Below, piece after piece: positions 1 to 12,472 of a stretch of 64,000 nt of DNA. The notes under the pieces are model-generated. The model worked only from the letters and a program-made list of their open reading frames with translations, ran no database searches and was not told the origin of the DNA. Source of the stretch: Sisyra terminalis (taxonomy: Eukaryota > Arthropoda > Insecta > Neuroptera > Sisyridae); contig OY292279.1 in assembly GCA_958496175.1 (NCBI GenBank), positions 8,928,001-8,992,000 of the forward strand, in the 5' to 3' direction. How positions within the stretch are numbered: position 1 is the stretch's first letter; each line of letters starts with the position of its first letter. Made by a program: the position numbers and the translations under genes.

Positions 1-86
1 TGATTTATCTTACAGATAAAATTTTATCTATTAGATAATTATCATGGAGATAAAACCTACCTATACTGAAGTGAAAATACTGGGCC
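1..86. mobile_element. Right end of a Harbinger-type MITE
   Basis: The window opens inside a small element that ends in GTGAAAATACTGGGCC, followed by TAA at 87-89. The reverse complement of this terminus occurs at 15317-15332 next to TTA, which also lies beside a Harbinger-like coding relic. Terminal GGCCCAGT with a TAA/TTA target duplication is the usual pattern of PIF/Harbinger MITEs. The left half lies outside the window. Confidence 0.5.
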
Positions 87-345
87 TAAATGAATTAGAA
101 TAAGAATTAGTTAATGATACATTATAAGAAAATACTTTAATAATTCAAATGATAGATTTAAGGCTTAGAAATTTTTCAGCTTCTTACCTTAATCAATACA
201 AAGCTGATTAAAAAAAATATTATCCAAAGCAAACCATTCCAACACGGTTCCCCCTCCCCTCCTTCCTCAACTTATAACTTGCTGAAATTTTTCTTTTAAT
301 TTTTCTATGTACTCTGTAAATATGAATAGATATGTCATAAAATCG

Positions 346-657
346 GTAGCAAAAATATCAATTGCTTTTTTTATGAATCCTCAAAAAACCCTCGAAATTC
401 AAACTTCTAGACTAGAATATCCACTTAACGGTAGATGATATAACCAGATCTATGATAATTGTCCAAAGTTGTTTCATCAAAATTCCATTTATTTTAAATG
501 ATACATTTCTTAAGTGATGAAAAATTGAAAACCCAAATGATGTTCAAAATATGATTTCCCGTTATTTAACTTAGAAATCCATTGATTTTTATCCAAGTTT
601 GGACACCCATGTCAAAACATTGATGATATAGAGTATTAGAAAAACTAATGTTTGTAC
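346..657 (+). repeat. Dispersed repeat R1, copy A
   Basis: A non-coding repeat of roughly 300 bases, running from an 'AAAAATATCA' start through 'TTCTAGACTAGAATA' to 'GTATTAGAAAAACTAATG'. Two further copies follow at 1417-2020 and 2033-2350, and a shorter relative lies at 4870-4950. No coding content or terminal repeats were found. The 87-345 stretch before it shows nothing recognisable. Confidence 0.6.
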
Positions 658-768
658 TCGTGAAGTATGAATAAATAAGCGATAAATAATGAATATTAAA
701 GTATCATAAATAAATTGTGGGCAATAAGAACGAAGCTTCTTGTGGAATTTTATTTATTTTTTCGCCAA

Positions 769-798
769 CGTTTCGTCAGTTATTCCTGACTTCTTCAG
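769..798 (-). other. Hammerhead-like motif, FB1 left arm
   Basis: On the minus strand: CTGAAGA (matches the CUGANGA core), one extra A, helix GTCAG / CTGAC closing a GAATAA loop, then GAAAC. One unpaired A between core and helix II departs from a canonical hammerhead. Helices I and III are not clear, so activity is not claimed. Confidence 0.45.
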
Positions 799-1285
799 GA
801 CTCTATAATGAAAATACAAAACATTTAAAAATAGCAACAACTATTGCCAAAATTATAAATAAATATATTACAATTCATAAGTCTTAGTTTATATAAATCT
901 TAGTTAACTAATGTGAAATCTAACCAAAAAATAATTAAATTCCAATACCATTATTTAAATATGAACCAAAATTTAAAAATTACTCCACAAATTTCAAAAA
1001 AATAAGCTGTAAAATGACCCAACTGGTAAAACAACAGACCAAGAAAATAATTTTTACCAGTTGGGTCATTTTACAGCTTATTTTTATGACATTTGTGGAG
1101 TAATTTTTAAATTTTGGTTCGTATTTAAATAATGGTATTGGAATTTAATTATTTTTGGTTAGATTTCACATTAATTAACTAAGATTTATATAGACTAAGA
1201 CTTATGAATTGTAATTTATTTATTTAAAATTTTGACAATAGTTGTTGCTTTTTTTAAATGCTAAGTGTATTTTCATTATAGAGCC

Positions 1286-1315
1286 CTGAAGAAGTCAGAA
1301 ATAACTGACGAAACG
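1286..1315 (+). other. Hammerhead-like motif, FB1 right arm
   Basis: Plus-strand partner of the block at 769-798: CTGAAGA, extra A, helix GTCAG / CTGAC around AAATAA, GAAAC, then GTTGGCGATA. It could close a short ACG-TTGG-CG helix III, but the U expected before the cleavage site is missing. Confidence 0.45.
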
Positions 1316-1416
1316 TTGGCGATAAAATAAATAAGATTCTACAAGAAGTTTCGTCCTTATTGCCTACAATTTAATTATTATATTAAAAAAGACAAGGAAT
1401 TAAACAACATGGATTA

Positions 1417-2020
1417 AAAATATCATTGCTTTTTTATGAAGCCTCAAAAAACGCTCGAAATTCAGGCTTCTAGACTTGAATACTTCCTTAAGGGTGGACG
1501 CTATAACCATATCTATGATAGTTGACTCGTTTATTTTGAAAGTAGCATAAGTCCATTTTAAGGACGGTCTATATGGTGATTCTTCTTCTTGTAACTAGAA
1601 CAAAGTATGCTTATTATTTAACCGCAAAGTTTTCAGAAATTATTTATTTCATTTTAGTTGTTAACAAAAATGCCAATTATTCCCTCCTCCTTAGTATCTT
1701 ATGTTCCTATGGTTAAAAATGATAACACTATAGGGATTTTTCTTGAAATGGACTTAACTCACTTTCAAAATAAACGGCGCAATTGTCCAAAGTTGTATCA
1801 TCAAATTTCTATTTGTTCCAGTAGGTACATTTCCTAAGGGATGAAAAATCGTGAACTAAATTGATGTAAAAAAAAAAAGATTTCCAGTTATTTAACTTAG
1901 AATTCCATTGATTTTTATTCTTCCATAATTAAAAATTTGGACACCCATGTCGAAAGATTGATGATAAAGAGTATTAGAAAAACATATTTAAGCTCGTGAA
2001 GTGTGAATAAATAAGCGATG
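1417..2020 (+). repeat. Dispersed repeat R1, copy B (interrupted)
   Basis: The second copy of the repeat at 346-657. It is split near 'CTATGATAGTT' by the 1525-1787 MITE and resumes with 'AATTGTCCAAAGTTG' at about 1788. The uninterrupted copies A and C read straight through this point, which dates the MITE insertion after the repeat duplicated. Confidence 0.6.
1525..1787. mobile_element. MITE with ~35-base terminal inverted repeats
   Basis: The ends are CGTTTATTTTGAAAGTAGC at the left and GCTCACTTTCAAAATAAACG-like sequence at the right. They form imperfect inverted repeats of about 35 bases around a 190-base interior with no coding content. Flanking AGTT/AATT suggests a short target duplication, but mutation hides its exact length. 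Half of a second copy lies at 44030-44145 in inverse orientation. Confidence 0.6.
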
Positions 2021-2032
2021 CAAAAAGAGTAG

Positions 2033-2350
2033 TAAAAATATCATTGCGTTTTTTTATGAATCCTTAAAAAGCAAGCGAAATTCAGGCTTCTAAACTTGAA
2101 TACTCCCTTAAGAGTGGATACTATAACCATATCTATGATAATTGTGCAAAGTTATTTCATCAAATTTCTATTTATTTCAATCGGTACATTTCCTAAGTTT
2201 GAAAAATCAAGAACTAACTTGATGTTTAAAAAATGATTTCCAGTTATTTAACTTAGAAATCTTTTGATTTTTATCCTTCCATAATTAAAAATTTGGACAC
2301 CCATGTCGAAAAATTGATGATATAGTGTATTAGAAAAATTAATATTTGTT
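2033..2350 (+). repeat. Dispersed repeat R1, copy C
   Basis: Third copy, head to tail with copy B, with the same internal landmarks ('TTCTAAACTTGAATACTCC', 'TTGGACACCCATGTCGAA', 'TATAGTGTATTAGAAAAA'). Non-coding. Confidence 0.6.
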
Positions 2351-3964
2351 TTAAAGTACTGAGATTTAATTTTATGTTTAAAAAAACGGCAATGCTTTCC
2401 GTTTTCTGGTTTACTTCATTTACTCTTCCAACGCCAATATGAGCAGGGCAGTTTAAGGGTTAAATGAGGGATGACTTAAAGAATTTAAAGTTAATTAACC
2501 TTGATTATTTCATTTTGGTTTTTTTTATTTTCTTCTTTACAAATTTAACAATCCATTTTACTAACTTGATTTTAGTTAAAGAATTGAAATTCTAATTTAA
2601 TAATTTCAACATGTTTCAACGTAAAGAATTCATATACGAAAAAGCTTCTCTCTACCTAACTATACATTCCATTATCTTTCTGTTTTTTTTTTCCTGAAAG
2701 CTGTATCTCCTATTTTATAAAACACTAATTAAGCGCTTTTTTAAAGCTTAAACTTTAATTTTTATAATTGAATTTATGTAATTAGATTAACTGAAAGTAA
2801 TTAAAACGCTTAGTTGCTGCAAAGTAATTTATATTTAATTAAACGAAAAAAAAAAAACGTCTAAAATAATAATTTACTTTACCAACAGTACGGCGGAAAA
2901 CTGGTTTGAATTTTATAAAATTGCCTCTTTGGGGAATATATTTTATTTAAGTTGTTGTTTTTTTTTTTTCGTTTGGAAAAGCGAAATACAAAAACTGATA
3001 TGAATTTTCTTGAAAGAGAACGAACGGAAAAATGCATTAGTTCCAGTCCATTTCTTTTGAATTGCACGTTCCATATATTCAAATTGTAAGAAATTAAAAT
3101 CTTAAATTTTCAAATGCAACTAGCGTTGACAATTTCTTTATTTGTCCACCCGGCAGGGATGCTTTTGTTAGTTTTTCCGGGCGTTTGAATTAAAACTAAT
3201 TTTTTTCGAAAAAAAACAGCAAAAAGAGAAACAAAAAAGCTGTGCTTGCGAGCTTAAAAATATTTGTTGTGTGAAAATTTATCACACAAAAATCTCACAG
3301 TCTCCCGAGAACTTTTGCATTTGTGTGGACACAATGATAGTGATTTTTTTCGTTTGTTTTGTCGCTATGCTATGAGCACCATTTTTTTTTCCAGAGGAGC
3401 TTTTTCATTCTGCTGTTCCAGAATTTTCATTGAGCACTTCCTCCTATCTTCCTTCTGTTGTTCATTCTATGTATTTTTTTTTGTTATGATTTTTTTTTCG
3501 GTACACGAACAACGTTTTTAAAGAGTCCAACCAACTCATTATTTTTGTGTGAACTTCATTCATCCACTCATTCATTGTATGCAAAAGCTTCAGCTACAAC
3601 TACAACAAAACGAGTCGAGCTAAGTATAAAACAATGCATGTTGCACTTCACTTTTCAATGTAAAGATAAAAATCTCATGTTAAAATATGAAAAGTTTGAA
3701 GAAAATTTTTGAAAATTTCTCTCCAAAAATTAATTTTTAAAAATCACCCAATGATTAAAAAAGAAAATAAAAGGTTTGTGTGCTATGTATGCACTTAATA
3801 GGCGTATTTAAAAAAATGTTTTAATCCTTTGCCATAGCATCATTCAGTAGTGCCCAAAATGGAACATTAGTTATTAGTTAGTTTGTGATAGCAAAAATAT
3901 GATATAATTATAAACAGAAATTTTGCTTTTAATATCAATATAATAAGCAAATGTATGTTAAAGG
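2351..3964. other. No gene seen
   Basis: AT-rich unique-looking sequence with many A and T homopolymers. Short open frames at 2879-3082, 3264-3521 and 3458-3712 are low-complexity Phe/Lys/Ser translations without motifs and are taken as chance. No repeat structure was recognised. Confidence 0.5.
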
Positions 3965-5468
3965 TTGGTCCTTAATAAGGATGTTTTCGAAGTTTTCGAA
4001 TTTCTATGCTCCCAGGGGCTTAAATGCTTTCAAATTGATAAAAAAAAATCCCTGAAAATTTGAGCTCCTAATATAAACTTTAAGATAGTCCGCTTTCCAA
4101 CTTAAGTTTCTTAGGGAAATAATGTGAGAAAAATTTAATTTGTTCTTTAGAATTCCATACGTCAGCGACAAATAAATCGAAAGTTACTAATCGCGACATG
4201 TTTATTGTAAATTTAACGCTCTACAAAAAAGAACTCTTATGATTTTTCGCTAAATCTATTGGCTTAAGCGTTATTCGAGCTCAAAATATAATTATTAATT
4301 TTATCAACCATAATTATTAAGGGGGTATTCTACTCTAGAAATTTGAAAAAATCAAAAATTTTTTTTTTCATAATCCGATAGCTTGGATATTTAAAAATAT
4401 CCTCCTAAAACTTTAAACGCGTTTTTCTCGAAACTGTCTTTTTCAAAACGATACCCACGATTTCTCAGGTTCTACTGAACCGATTTACCTGAAATTTTTA
4501 GACAGTCTTCTTTATAGACTTGTCTATGTCTGGAATTATTCCCATCCCCAAATTTTGATTTTTACTATTTTTAAAAAATTCGAAACAGTCAAAGAAAGTG
4601 GTACAAAATTGTTTTTTTTTCAGGTAGTCGCCATTTCGTGAAAAAAGTTTTTTCATACTTTTCCGTAGTTCCAGAAATTGCGACATTATTCTAGATTAAT
4701 AATCTTTTTTTTTTTGGTTTTAGATTAGGAGGGTTGAAATCGTGGGTAAGATCACATGCCAATTTTTTGAGACCCCCCACTTCATCAGCTGCTAATTTTT
4801 GAAATTTTTAACTTTTTTTATTTTTTCTGTATTCTTGAATTGTTAATAAATAACTGATAAAAAAATGGATACTAAAAATATTAATTGGCTATTTTTTATG
4901 ACACTTCAAAAATTACCTGAAATTCATGCCTGTAGACTAGAATACTCCCTTAAGTAAACACTTATGTTTATGAAATATATAAAATTTCTTATACAAAATT
5001 TGTATTTATGATCAAAAAGATTTTCCTTCATTTTTTATACTTGTTCATTGACATCAGATTCAATATTAGCTATGTAAGCAACTCTACCATATTTCCGTTG
5101 CTCAGTTAAAAAATGCATTATATTTTCATTGACCATAAGTGCTACATTCGTAAGCCAATAGCTCTTAAGTCAATAGATTTAGCGAAAAATCATAAGAGCT
5201 TTTTTTTGTAGAGCGTTAAATTTACTATAAACATAACGCGATTTGTTATTTTCGATTTATTTGTTGCTGAGTTATGGAATTCTAAAGAACAAATTAAATT
5301 TTTCCCATGTTATTTCCATAAGAAACTAAAGTTGGACAGTGGACTATCTTAAAGTTAATATTAAGAGCTCAAATTTTCAAGGTTTTTTTTTATCAATTTC
5401 AAAGCATTTGAGCCTCTGGGAGCATAGAAATTCGAAAAATTCGAAAACATCCCTATTAAGTACTATCC
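3965..5468. mobile_element. Foldback element FB-G1
   Basis: The left arm (about 3965-4295) is repeated in inverse at about 5130-5468. The termini read GGTCCTTAATAAGGATG / CATCCCTATTAAGTACTATCC. Inner landmarks are GAGCTCCTAATATAAACTTT, GTCAGCGACAAATAAATCG and a CTCTACAAAAAAGAACTCTT core. The 4296-5130 centre is AT-rich with no coding content. It is the same family as the foldback at 45543-46195. Confidence 0.7.
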
Positions 5469-5534
5469 TCGTATGTATGGCAGCAAAGACATGCATATAC
5501 AATAGGGTGTCTAGGGTGTCACAAAAAAAAAAAA

Positions 5535-5625
5535 ACAAAAAAAACAGAATTTTACCAAATTGAGTTAACTACAGATATCACTAAAGATGACTATTGAGAA
5601 TTAATTTACTGGCATTAACTGCATA
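5535..5625 (+). pseudogene. Fragment of uncharacterised transposon-like ORF
   Basis: About 80 bases closely match 51888-51960, which lies inside a longer degenerate coding relic. In that frame it reads EFYQIELTTDITKDDY before a stop. It is a detached piece of the same repeat family, adjacent to the 5656-6055 foldback. Function unknown. Confidence 0.45.
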
Positions 5626-5655
5626 AAATTATAAATTTGTTTAACATAAAATTGT

Positions 5656-6055
5656 TTATTAGTTTTTTTGTTTTTCTATATTTACTGTTAAGATGATTAC
5701 TTTCAAGATCAAAATAATTAATCCCAAAAGAAAAAAAATTACTAGTGTTCAATTTTTATTAAAATAAGAATAAAAAAAAATATCGTCACTGTTATAATTT
5801 ATTACAACTGGAATATTATGAACCCAAAATAATTTAGTTAGTACCTCCTAGGACGCAAAATTCTGGATAATTATTATTCATATAAAAAATATTATAACAT
5901 GTTATAAATATTATAAATTATAACTGTGACGATAGTTTTTTTATTCTTATTTTAATAAAGAACACTTGTTGTTTTTTTTTCTATTGGAATCAATTATTTT
6001 GATCTTGAACGTAATCATCTTAACAGTAAATAAAGAAAAACAAAAAAACTAATAA
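5656..6055. mobile_element. Foldback, ~150-base arms
   Basis: The arms 5656-5802 and 5906-6055 are reverse complements (for example TACTGTTAAGATGATTAC against GTAATCATCTTAACAGTA). The central 100 bases carry 'AGTACCTCCTAGGACGC'. No coding content, and no clear target duplication. Confidence 0.65.
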
Positions 6056-8977
6056 AAAAATTTTTTTTTATGTTTCCTTTGACTTACAATTATGAAAATA
6101 ATTTATGTTTTACTCCTATATGTGGCCTATTTTTTATTGAAGTTTTGTGAAAAAAAAATTGGTGAAACACTTCGAAAAAAAATAAAACCGAGGTATACTA
6201 TAAGACGTAAATCACATTTCATTTTTTTTCAAAGTGTTGCACCAACTATTTTTTCACGCAATTTTTATGAGTTATAGTGCTCATATAGAAGCATAAAATA
6301 TATTTTTTTCGTGATTGTCATTTTCAGAGAACACATAAAGAAAAATTATTTCATTTGTTTTTTGAATTTTTTTGTATAATTTTTTTTTTTCTAAAAATTT
6401 CAAAAAAATATATGATATACTCTGTAAAATCGTCTAAAGCCTCGCGTTGGTTTCACTTCCCTAGCTTAATTAGTTTTAAAGATATATCACTTTGAAAAAT
6501 AGCCATGCGGGGGTACATTTTTGTCCATATCTCAAGGTCAAAGAAGAATTTAGTCGCGAAAAGTATATAAAATGTGTTTGTATATCAAGCCGATATTTTA
6601 ACATAAGTTTCGACATAGGTTCCTATTTGGGGGCCAACTCGCCATGTGGATCCTGCTAGACCCTTTCAGAGCATCACTTTTTTTTGCTGTCCACTTCACG
6701 TTAAATGCCCAATTTGCCATTTATAAATCTAAAAAATAATAATATTTAATACAAAGAAATGAAGAGTATACCAAAAGAAGAGACACTAATTCAGGAAGCA
6801 ACTCATAGTACAAACATTAATATAATACTCATCGTATGATAGCTAAAAGTCATAGTTCAGTTATACTTCAAATTATTAAAGAATTCTACCACAAATTTTG
6901 AACTGTGGTGACTAAAGTAATCGTAAGATAGATGATCGAAAATCAGTGGAAAACCATGAAGAAAACATACAGAGGGCGTTCCCATCAGCAGCTATTTCGG
7001 ATAGTTTAGATGATGGTTACTTTGGCAGGTAACAGGTTACAAAAGTATATAAAATAGAAGCTCATTATCTTCAAAGTATAAAGATCAGTATTTTATATTT
7101 TTTCCTCCATTGCCAGACGTAAATCACAGTTTCAACCCTTGACCAGATACTCATATTGATATTGCTACGGTTGTAATATTAATTTACCATTATTGATTTA
7201 TTGTTTGTCTGAAGTATACGATTGCTTAGTCGCTAATAAATAACTATTTGCAGTAACTATACATAAATAATCATGAAAAGAATATAATTTTGTCATTCTT
7301 TTTCTTTTATTAGAAGAAAAATTTAAAATCCCCAACCGTATGAGTTCTTTCAAGTGGAAAATTTTCTCTAAATCTCTTCTTCAGAAAAACTCAACAAAAC
7401 TTCCATTCTATCTAATAAGAAAAAGATAAAATTACCCTCTTTTCCGGATGAAAGTCATTCCTGGTGGAATAACCACAAGCACAGAAGAAAAAAAAATACA
7501 TTTTTCCATTTTTCATCGTATGTATACGGAAAGTTTTTCACAAAAATTATTTAAGACCCCGGGAAAATCCAATGGGAAAACTGTAAATGTAGGTCAGTAT
7601 AGCCGGGAATGGCGAAGAGGCCTGCAATGGAACACACGAACAAATTTCTCGCTTCGTTTCTCGCCATAACTATCGCAATCTCTAACTTACTTTGATAATA
7701 ATATAATCTAAACGTAATCCAAGAGGGACAAAGCAGCCAAGGCAATCATATCATAACCAACCCTGTCCTCCCAGTGCTCTTCCCACTCCGGCACATAATC
7801 TCATCCCATTTGGTTTTCCTATCATTAAATCTGGAAACTTGCGAAAATTCTACGAAACTCGACAAACTGGAAAACTGAAAACCGAACAACAAAACATCCA
7901 ACCACCGACTACTAGCCGAACTAAATTTCCTCGTTCCCGAAAATTTCGTCTGGACTCTATTAAAACTACTTGACATATTCTCAACTAAATGATGCCACGC
8001 GTCATAATATTAGACATGTAAGACGGCTATTGTTTGGATAAGGGTCTTTTGAATACTTGACATACGTTCGTGTATTCTAATGAGCTTTAAAGCTGCTACT
8101 TTTGTTGATGTTGAAAACGGTCAAAGCTCCTCTAAGTATTCCTAGCTAAAAAAATAAATAGTTTTTTTTTTAATTTTTTCCGCTTTTCTTCCACAAACAA
8201 TCCATTCTTTATGAGATATGTTCATTAAAATGGCATTATTCCAAATAGGAAACCAAAAGAAAAAAAAAAGTAGTCTAGCCAAACACCAATCCAAAGCTTT
8301 ATGTATAAATTACAAAACATCTTCGTCAAAACGATGACACATGTGTTATTTGAGCATGCACAAGTTACGGGAAAATGAAAAAAATGTGGTAAACACGATG
8401 AAGAAAAACCGGAAAAACCAGCAGGAAAATATATGAGAAAAAAACAGCATATGATAATATATGTTATTACATTTCAAATATTTTCGCAAAAGTAAACAAA
8501 TATTTAAAAACGCGAGAGCTTTACCGTTTTTTTTTTGTTCTGTCCTATTTGAGGAATCTATTTGAATTTTCCAACATGAAAGTTTATCATACGGATATGT
8601 TTTATGTTTCTATTTGTTATTTCACATCAGACGGACAAACATATAAACCTTTTCGCCATATAAAATGTGTGAAAAAGAGAATGTAAAGTCCTTATTAATA
8701 ACGTTTTTCTCAAAGTTTTGTTTGGCATGAAAATATTCATGTGGAAAGTTAATAAAAAAGGTTTTTTTTGATATACTACTGTGGGCATTGATATTTTATT
8801 ATTCAGAGACGTAAGATATTGGGTATTCCTCTCTATTTTTCTCCCCATTTTCGTTCATTTGTCTTTATATTTACTCTAATAATAATTATTTCTACAGAGT
8901 CAGGATTTCTCAAGCGGGCCACTAAAAATCGACTTTTCGATTTTAATATATCTTTGAGCATTTTTTGGTAGCTTTAT
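6056..8977. other. No gene seen; unique sequence
   Basis: No repeat arms, RNA gene or credible exon were recognised. The 7440-8110 part is visibly richer in G and C than its surroundings and has overlapping frames on both strands (7448-7669, 7551-7745, 7746-7976). None carries a family motif. It may be conserved non-coding sequence, which only alignment with a related genome could show. Confidence 0.45.
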
Positions 8978-9843
8978 AGGTTGAAAGTAATACCCTAAAA
9001 CGATTTTTGAAAATTTTATTTTTTCAAAAATTTATGAGCGAGTAAAAATTTCGAGTACTTTTTTTTTAATTATAATATATCTGTAAATAATTACTGGATT
9101 TTAATGAAACTCGGTTTGTGTGCTGAGGAATAGCAGAGGAATAGAAATAAAATAGTTAACGTTAAAAAAAATGTTTATAATTAGTTAGTTTTATAATAAA
9201 CAAATGGCAATTTAACTAACTTCTCGGTGTTGTAGAAAAAAATTTTTTTTATAAAATTATTCATTGAACTATTAACTAAATGATGGCACAAGAAAATTTT
9301 AATGCTCTCTTACCAGGAAAAAGATATGAACAATTAAATTGTAAGAAATATTCAATAATGTCATTTATGTTTAAAGGTTTTTTTAGCCTGGAAAATTACA
9401 GAAGCTAGAAATATGTTCGATAGCTCGGTGTAGGCGTAGCGCGTCCACCTCGGCCGCTGTCTAGTACATTCAATTGTTCATATCTTTTTCCTGGTAAGAG
9501 AGCACTAAAATTTTCTTGTGCCATCATTTAGTTAATAGTTCAATGAATAATTTTATAAAAAAAATTTTTTTCTACAACACCGAGAAGTTAGTTAAATTGT
9601 CATTTGTTTATTATAAAACTAATTAATTATAAACAATTTTCTTTTTACGTTAACTATTTTATTTCTATTCCTCTGCTATTCCTTAGCACACAAACCGAGT
9701 TTCATTAAAATCCAGTAATTACTTACTGATATATTATAATTAAAAAAAAAGTACTCGAAATTTTTAGTCGCTCATAAATTTTTGAAAAAATAAAATTTTC
9801 AAAAATCGTTTTAGGATATTACTTTTAACCTATCGCTCGTAAA
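8978..9843. mobile_element. Foldback with ~365-base arms
   Basis: Left arm 8978-9341 and right arm 9471-9843 are near-perfect reverse complements (AGGTTGAAAGTAATACCC against GGATATTACTTTTAACCT). The 129-base loop holds a short GC-rich block, 'GCTCGGTGTAGGCGTAGC', unlike anything around it. No coding content. Confidence 0.75.
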
Positions 9844-10640
9844 ATTTTTGACTGGCATCTTTGGATCATTTTGGTACTTGGTTTGCTGGCACAAGCCCAT
9901 AATTCAATCCCATAGCTCCATTAGGGTGGGTCAAAAAAATCTATTATTTTTTTTTTACAAGTGACACAGAAAAATGGGTTGCTAGACACCTTAAAAAAAT
10001 TCTCACCAAGTATGAGCTCTTAATTTTAATAGGAAGATCCTCCGCATCGCAGTTTTGTATTTTTTTATCAGTCCAATAGAAAAAAAATTCATACCTCATC
10101 ATTTATCGATTGTACAAAAAAATTTTCTGAAGGAATTTTTTAGGAAATTTAATGCTCTACAAAAAAGGTACTCTATATTTTTTCCGTAAGCCTCACCATT
10201 TGAAAGATATTAAGGATTTAATTTTGATTATTTTAAGCCAAATTTCATTTTTGTTTATGAATGTTATAACTCGACAATAAATGACTCTTATACAATGCGC
10301 AATACAAATTTTTGTTGGAAATTAACTGCTCTATAAAAATGGTCTTATATGTTTTGGCGATTAAATTAACCGTTCAAAAGATATTCATCATCAAACTTTC
10401 CTGTGTACGGATTTTAAAAGTTTTTGATGAGATATTCGAATAGTTCAATTTAATTTATAATTTTTAAGAAACTTCAAAATATTTAATTTTGAAAATAAAA
10501 CTCAAATAATACTTATATTAATGACAAAAAATGAAATTTATATGAAAATTATAAATTAAATTGAAATTATTCGAATATCTCATCAAAAACTTTTAAAATA
10601 CTTCAAATTTTGTTTTTGAATACAACTAGTACCTAGTTGT
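9844..10640 (+). repeat. Degenerate foldback-type repeat with two core copies
   Basis: It starts with TAGGGTGGGTCAAAAAAATC near 9933, then GAGCTCTTAATTTTAAT, then two copies of the shared core: CTCTACAAAAAAGGTACTCT near 10153 and CTCTATAAAAATGGTCTTAT near 10330. A hairpin follows (10409-10466 against 10549-10603). This is the same architecture as the other foldbacks but degenerate and one-sided. Confidence 0.5.
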
Positions 10641-11094
10641 TTGTAAAAAAAGTTTTAACGTGTTGACTCATTCCCTTCCTTCACAATCTTTCCGTGAAAA
10701 TTGAAGTGTTTACAAATGAGAGGTAAAAAATTAGGCTGAAATTTCACCCCTTAGAATTACATTTTGGTAAAAAAGGCTTATTACACCTTATACATTATTA
10801 TTACAACCTTATAGCTTATATTTTCATGAACAAATTGTTTTTAGTTTTATTTTGATAGGACAAATAGGGCCTGAGATAATCAAGTTTCCGCAAACCCTTA
10901 AAAGTGTGAAAATGTCTGCGCCTAGTCAAACTAATATGGCCACCACCGGAAAACTAAAAACAATAAAATTAAAATAATGATGAATTTGAACTACCAATAT
11001 GTTAGGGTGATAGCACACACAATTTTTTTTTTTTAAAAAATAGTCGAGCAACCATTTTATTTATTTTTGGACCACTTTATTTGGACGGACCCTA
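10641..11094 (+). repeat. Dispersed repeat R2, plus copy
   Basis: It runs from TTTTAACGTGTTGACTC through ATAATCAAGTTTCCGC and AATATGGCCACCACCGG to GGACGGACCCTA. Two more copies lie at 47930-48235 (inverse) and 48645-49075 (direct), where they form a foldback. No coding content. Confidence 0.6.
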
Positions 11095-11098
11095 TCTT

Positions 11099-11443
11099 GA
11101 AAATTCAAAATTTAATTGGCAAAATTTCTTTTCCCCTTCAACTTCCAAGAACCTTTTTTCTTTTTTTCTGGATCACTGTAGATATTTTCTAGGTTTTAAT
11201 CAGTGATCCCTGAACACTATATCAACATAGACCCTAAGATGATCATTTATAGGGAAAGAAATGAAAGAACTAATTCTTACATCCAATATAAATGATCATC
11301 TTAGGCTTTAAATCGATATAGTGTTCAGGGATTACTGATTAAAACCTAGAAAATATCTATAGTGACCCAGAAAGGAAGAAAAAAGGTTCTTGAATGTTAA
11401 AGTGGGAAAAGAAATGTTGCCAATTAAATTTTAAATTTTCCAG
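11099..11443. mobile_element. Small foldback
   Basis: The arms 11099-11256 and 11287-11443 are imperfect reverse complements. They pair 'CACTGATTAAAACCTAGAAA' with its partner and 'AAATGATCATCTTAGG' on each side of a 30-base loop. No coding content. Confidence 0.65.
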
Positions 11444-12464
11444 ATAAGCTTTCTGTTGATAAATAAATGGAAGCAATCGAAATCAATCGAATAAAAGTAC
11501 AAGAAAGAAAGCACAAAAGCTTTAACAAGAAAAAAATGAAAATCCAAAGCACGTTGAAAAATATCAGCTACTGCCATGGAATTCTTCAATAATTCAATTG
11601 GCATTACCCTCAATTCTATTATTAGCCATCAAAAGTGAATTGGAAAATTTAAATCAAATCAAATAAAGCTCGATCGATAGCACCGATTATAAAGTAAATA
11701 CCCCGCACATACAGCCAACGGGAGCAACAAAGACCGAAACCAATCTCCCCCCCTCATAAGAAATTTGTTTGCAAAAAGCAAAGAAATTACTTCTGGCGTT
11801 GTGAGTTTCTCGAATAGCGATTAAGCTCATAACTTCTTATTTTCAACTTGAACGGATTGTTCACGTTTTATTCGACTCACTAATGAGAATTATACGTTGG
11901 CAAATAATAAAAATCCTAGTTCATATTGGCAAAACGAGAGGGAATCGGCGGCGATAAGAAACCAAATCGAGTTTTAATCGGCACAAAAATCCGTCCACAG
12001 GAAATCTCCGGGTGTTGTTGCAATTTATTTCTTGGATTGTTTGAAATTATATGGTGAAAAATAAATTATATTAGCGCTAATTTAAAATGAGGATTTATGT
12101 CTTTATTCTTTGGTTTCTTCGTCAGGTTTGTGTTGGTTTTAATTGTTATTTATGGAAGGCGTTATTGTCACGTTAATTTTGATTTAAATCTGAGGTGTTT
12201 CTTTTGTGAGGGGGGACACGCATTTATAATGAGTGTCTTGAGAGACAATATTTTATCGTTTAGTCTTGCATTTTGTTAATCTTTAATTTAATTTCACGAA
12301 AATAATATTTTTAAGATATGAAAAAAGAGTTTTTTCTTCGGAATTGATGGAAAATGTTAAGTTTATCTTTATTAGGTTTAAAAGTGGTCATTTCAAGGAA
12401 ATGCAATAAAAATAGATACCTTAGAACAAAGAAGTAATGTGGAGTCCCGATTTTATTTACTTGA
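11444..12464. other. No gene seen
   Basis: Unique AT-rich sequence. A G+C-richer patch at about 11690-12010 resembles other unique islands in the window. The frames at 11431-11613 and 12097-12279 are low-complexity and carry no motif. Confidence 0.45.
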
Positions 12465-12472
12465 GCTTTGAG

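Larger units (their letters stand above)
711..1373. mobile_element. Foldback element FB1
   Basis: A long inverted repeat: the left arm (about 711-1030) is the reverse complement of the right arm (about 1051-1373), with a loop of about 20 bases near 1040. Arm identity is high, with scattered differences. Each arm holds a hammerhead-like block reading outward (769-798 minus, 1286-1315 plus). Terminal motif TAAATTGT(G/A)GGCAATAAG. There is no open frame of interest. Similar ends are typical of non-autonomous Penelope-related repeats, but that assignment is inference. Confidence 0.75.

Noticed and set aside
9421..9460. tRNA-like block (TAGCTCGGTGTAGGCGTAGCG) in the loop of the 8978-9843 foldback
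   Set aside because: It has a box A-like start but no matching T-arm box B, no acceptor stem and no poly-T terminator. At most it is a decayed SINE head.
9933..11094. One element spanning TAGGGTGGGTC (9933) to GGACGGACCCTA (11094)
   Set aside because: The ends look like inverted termini, but flanking bases show no target duplication and the two halves match different repeat families elsewhere.
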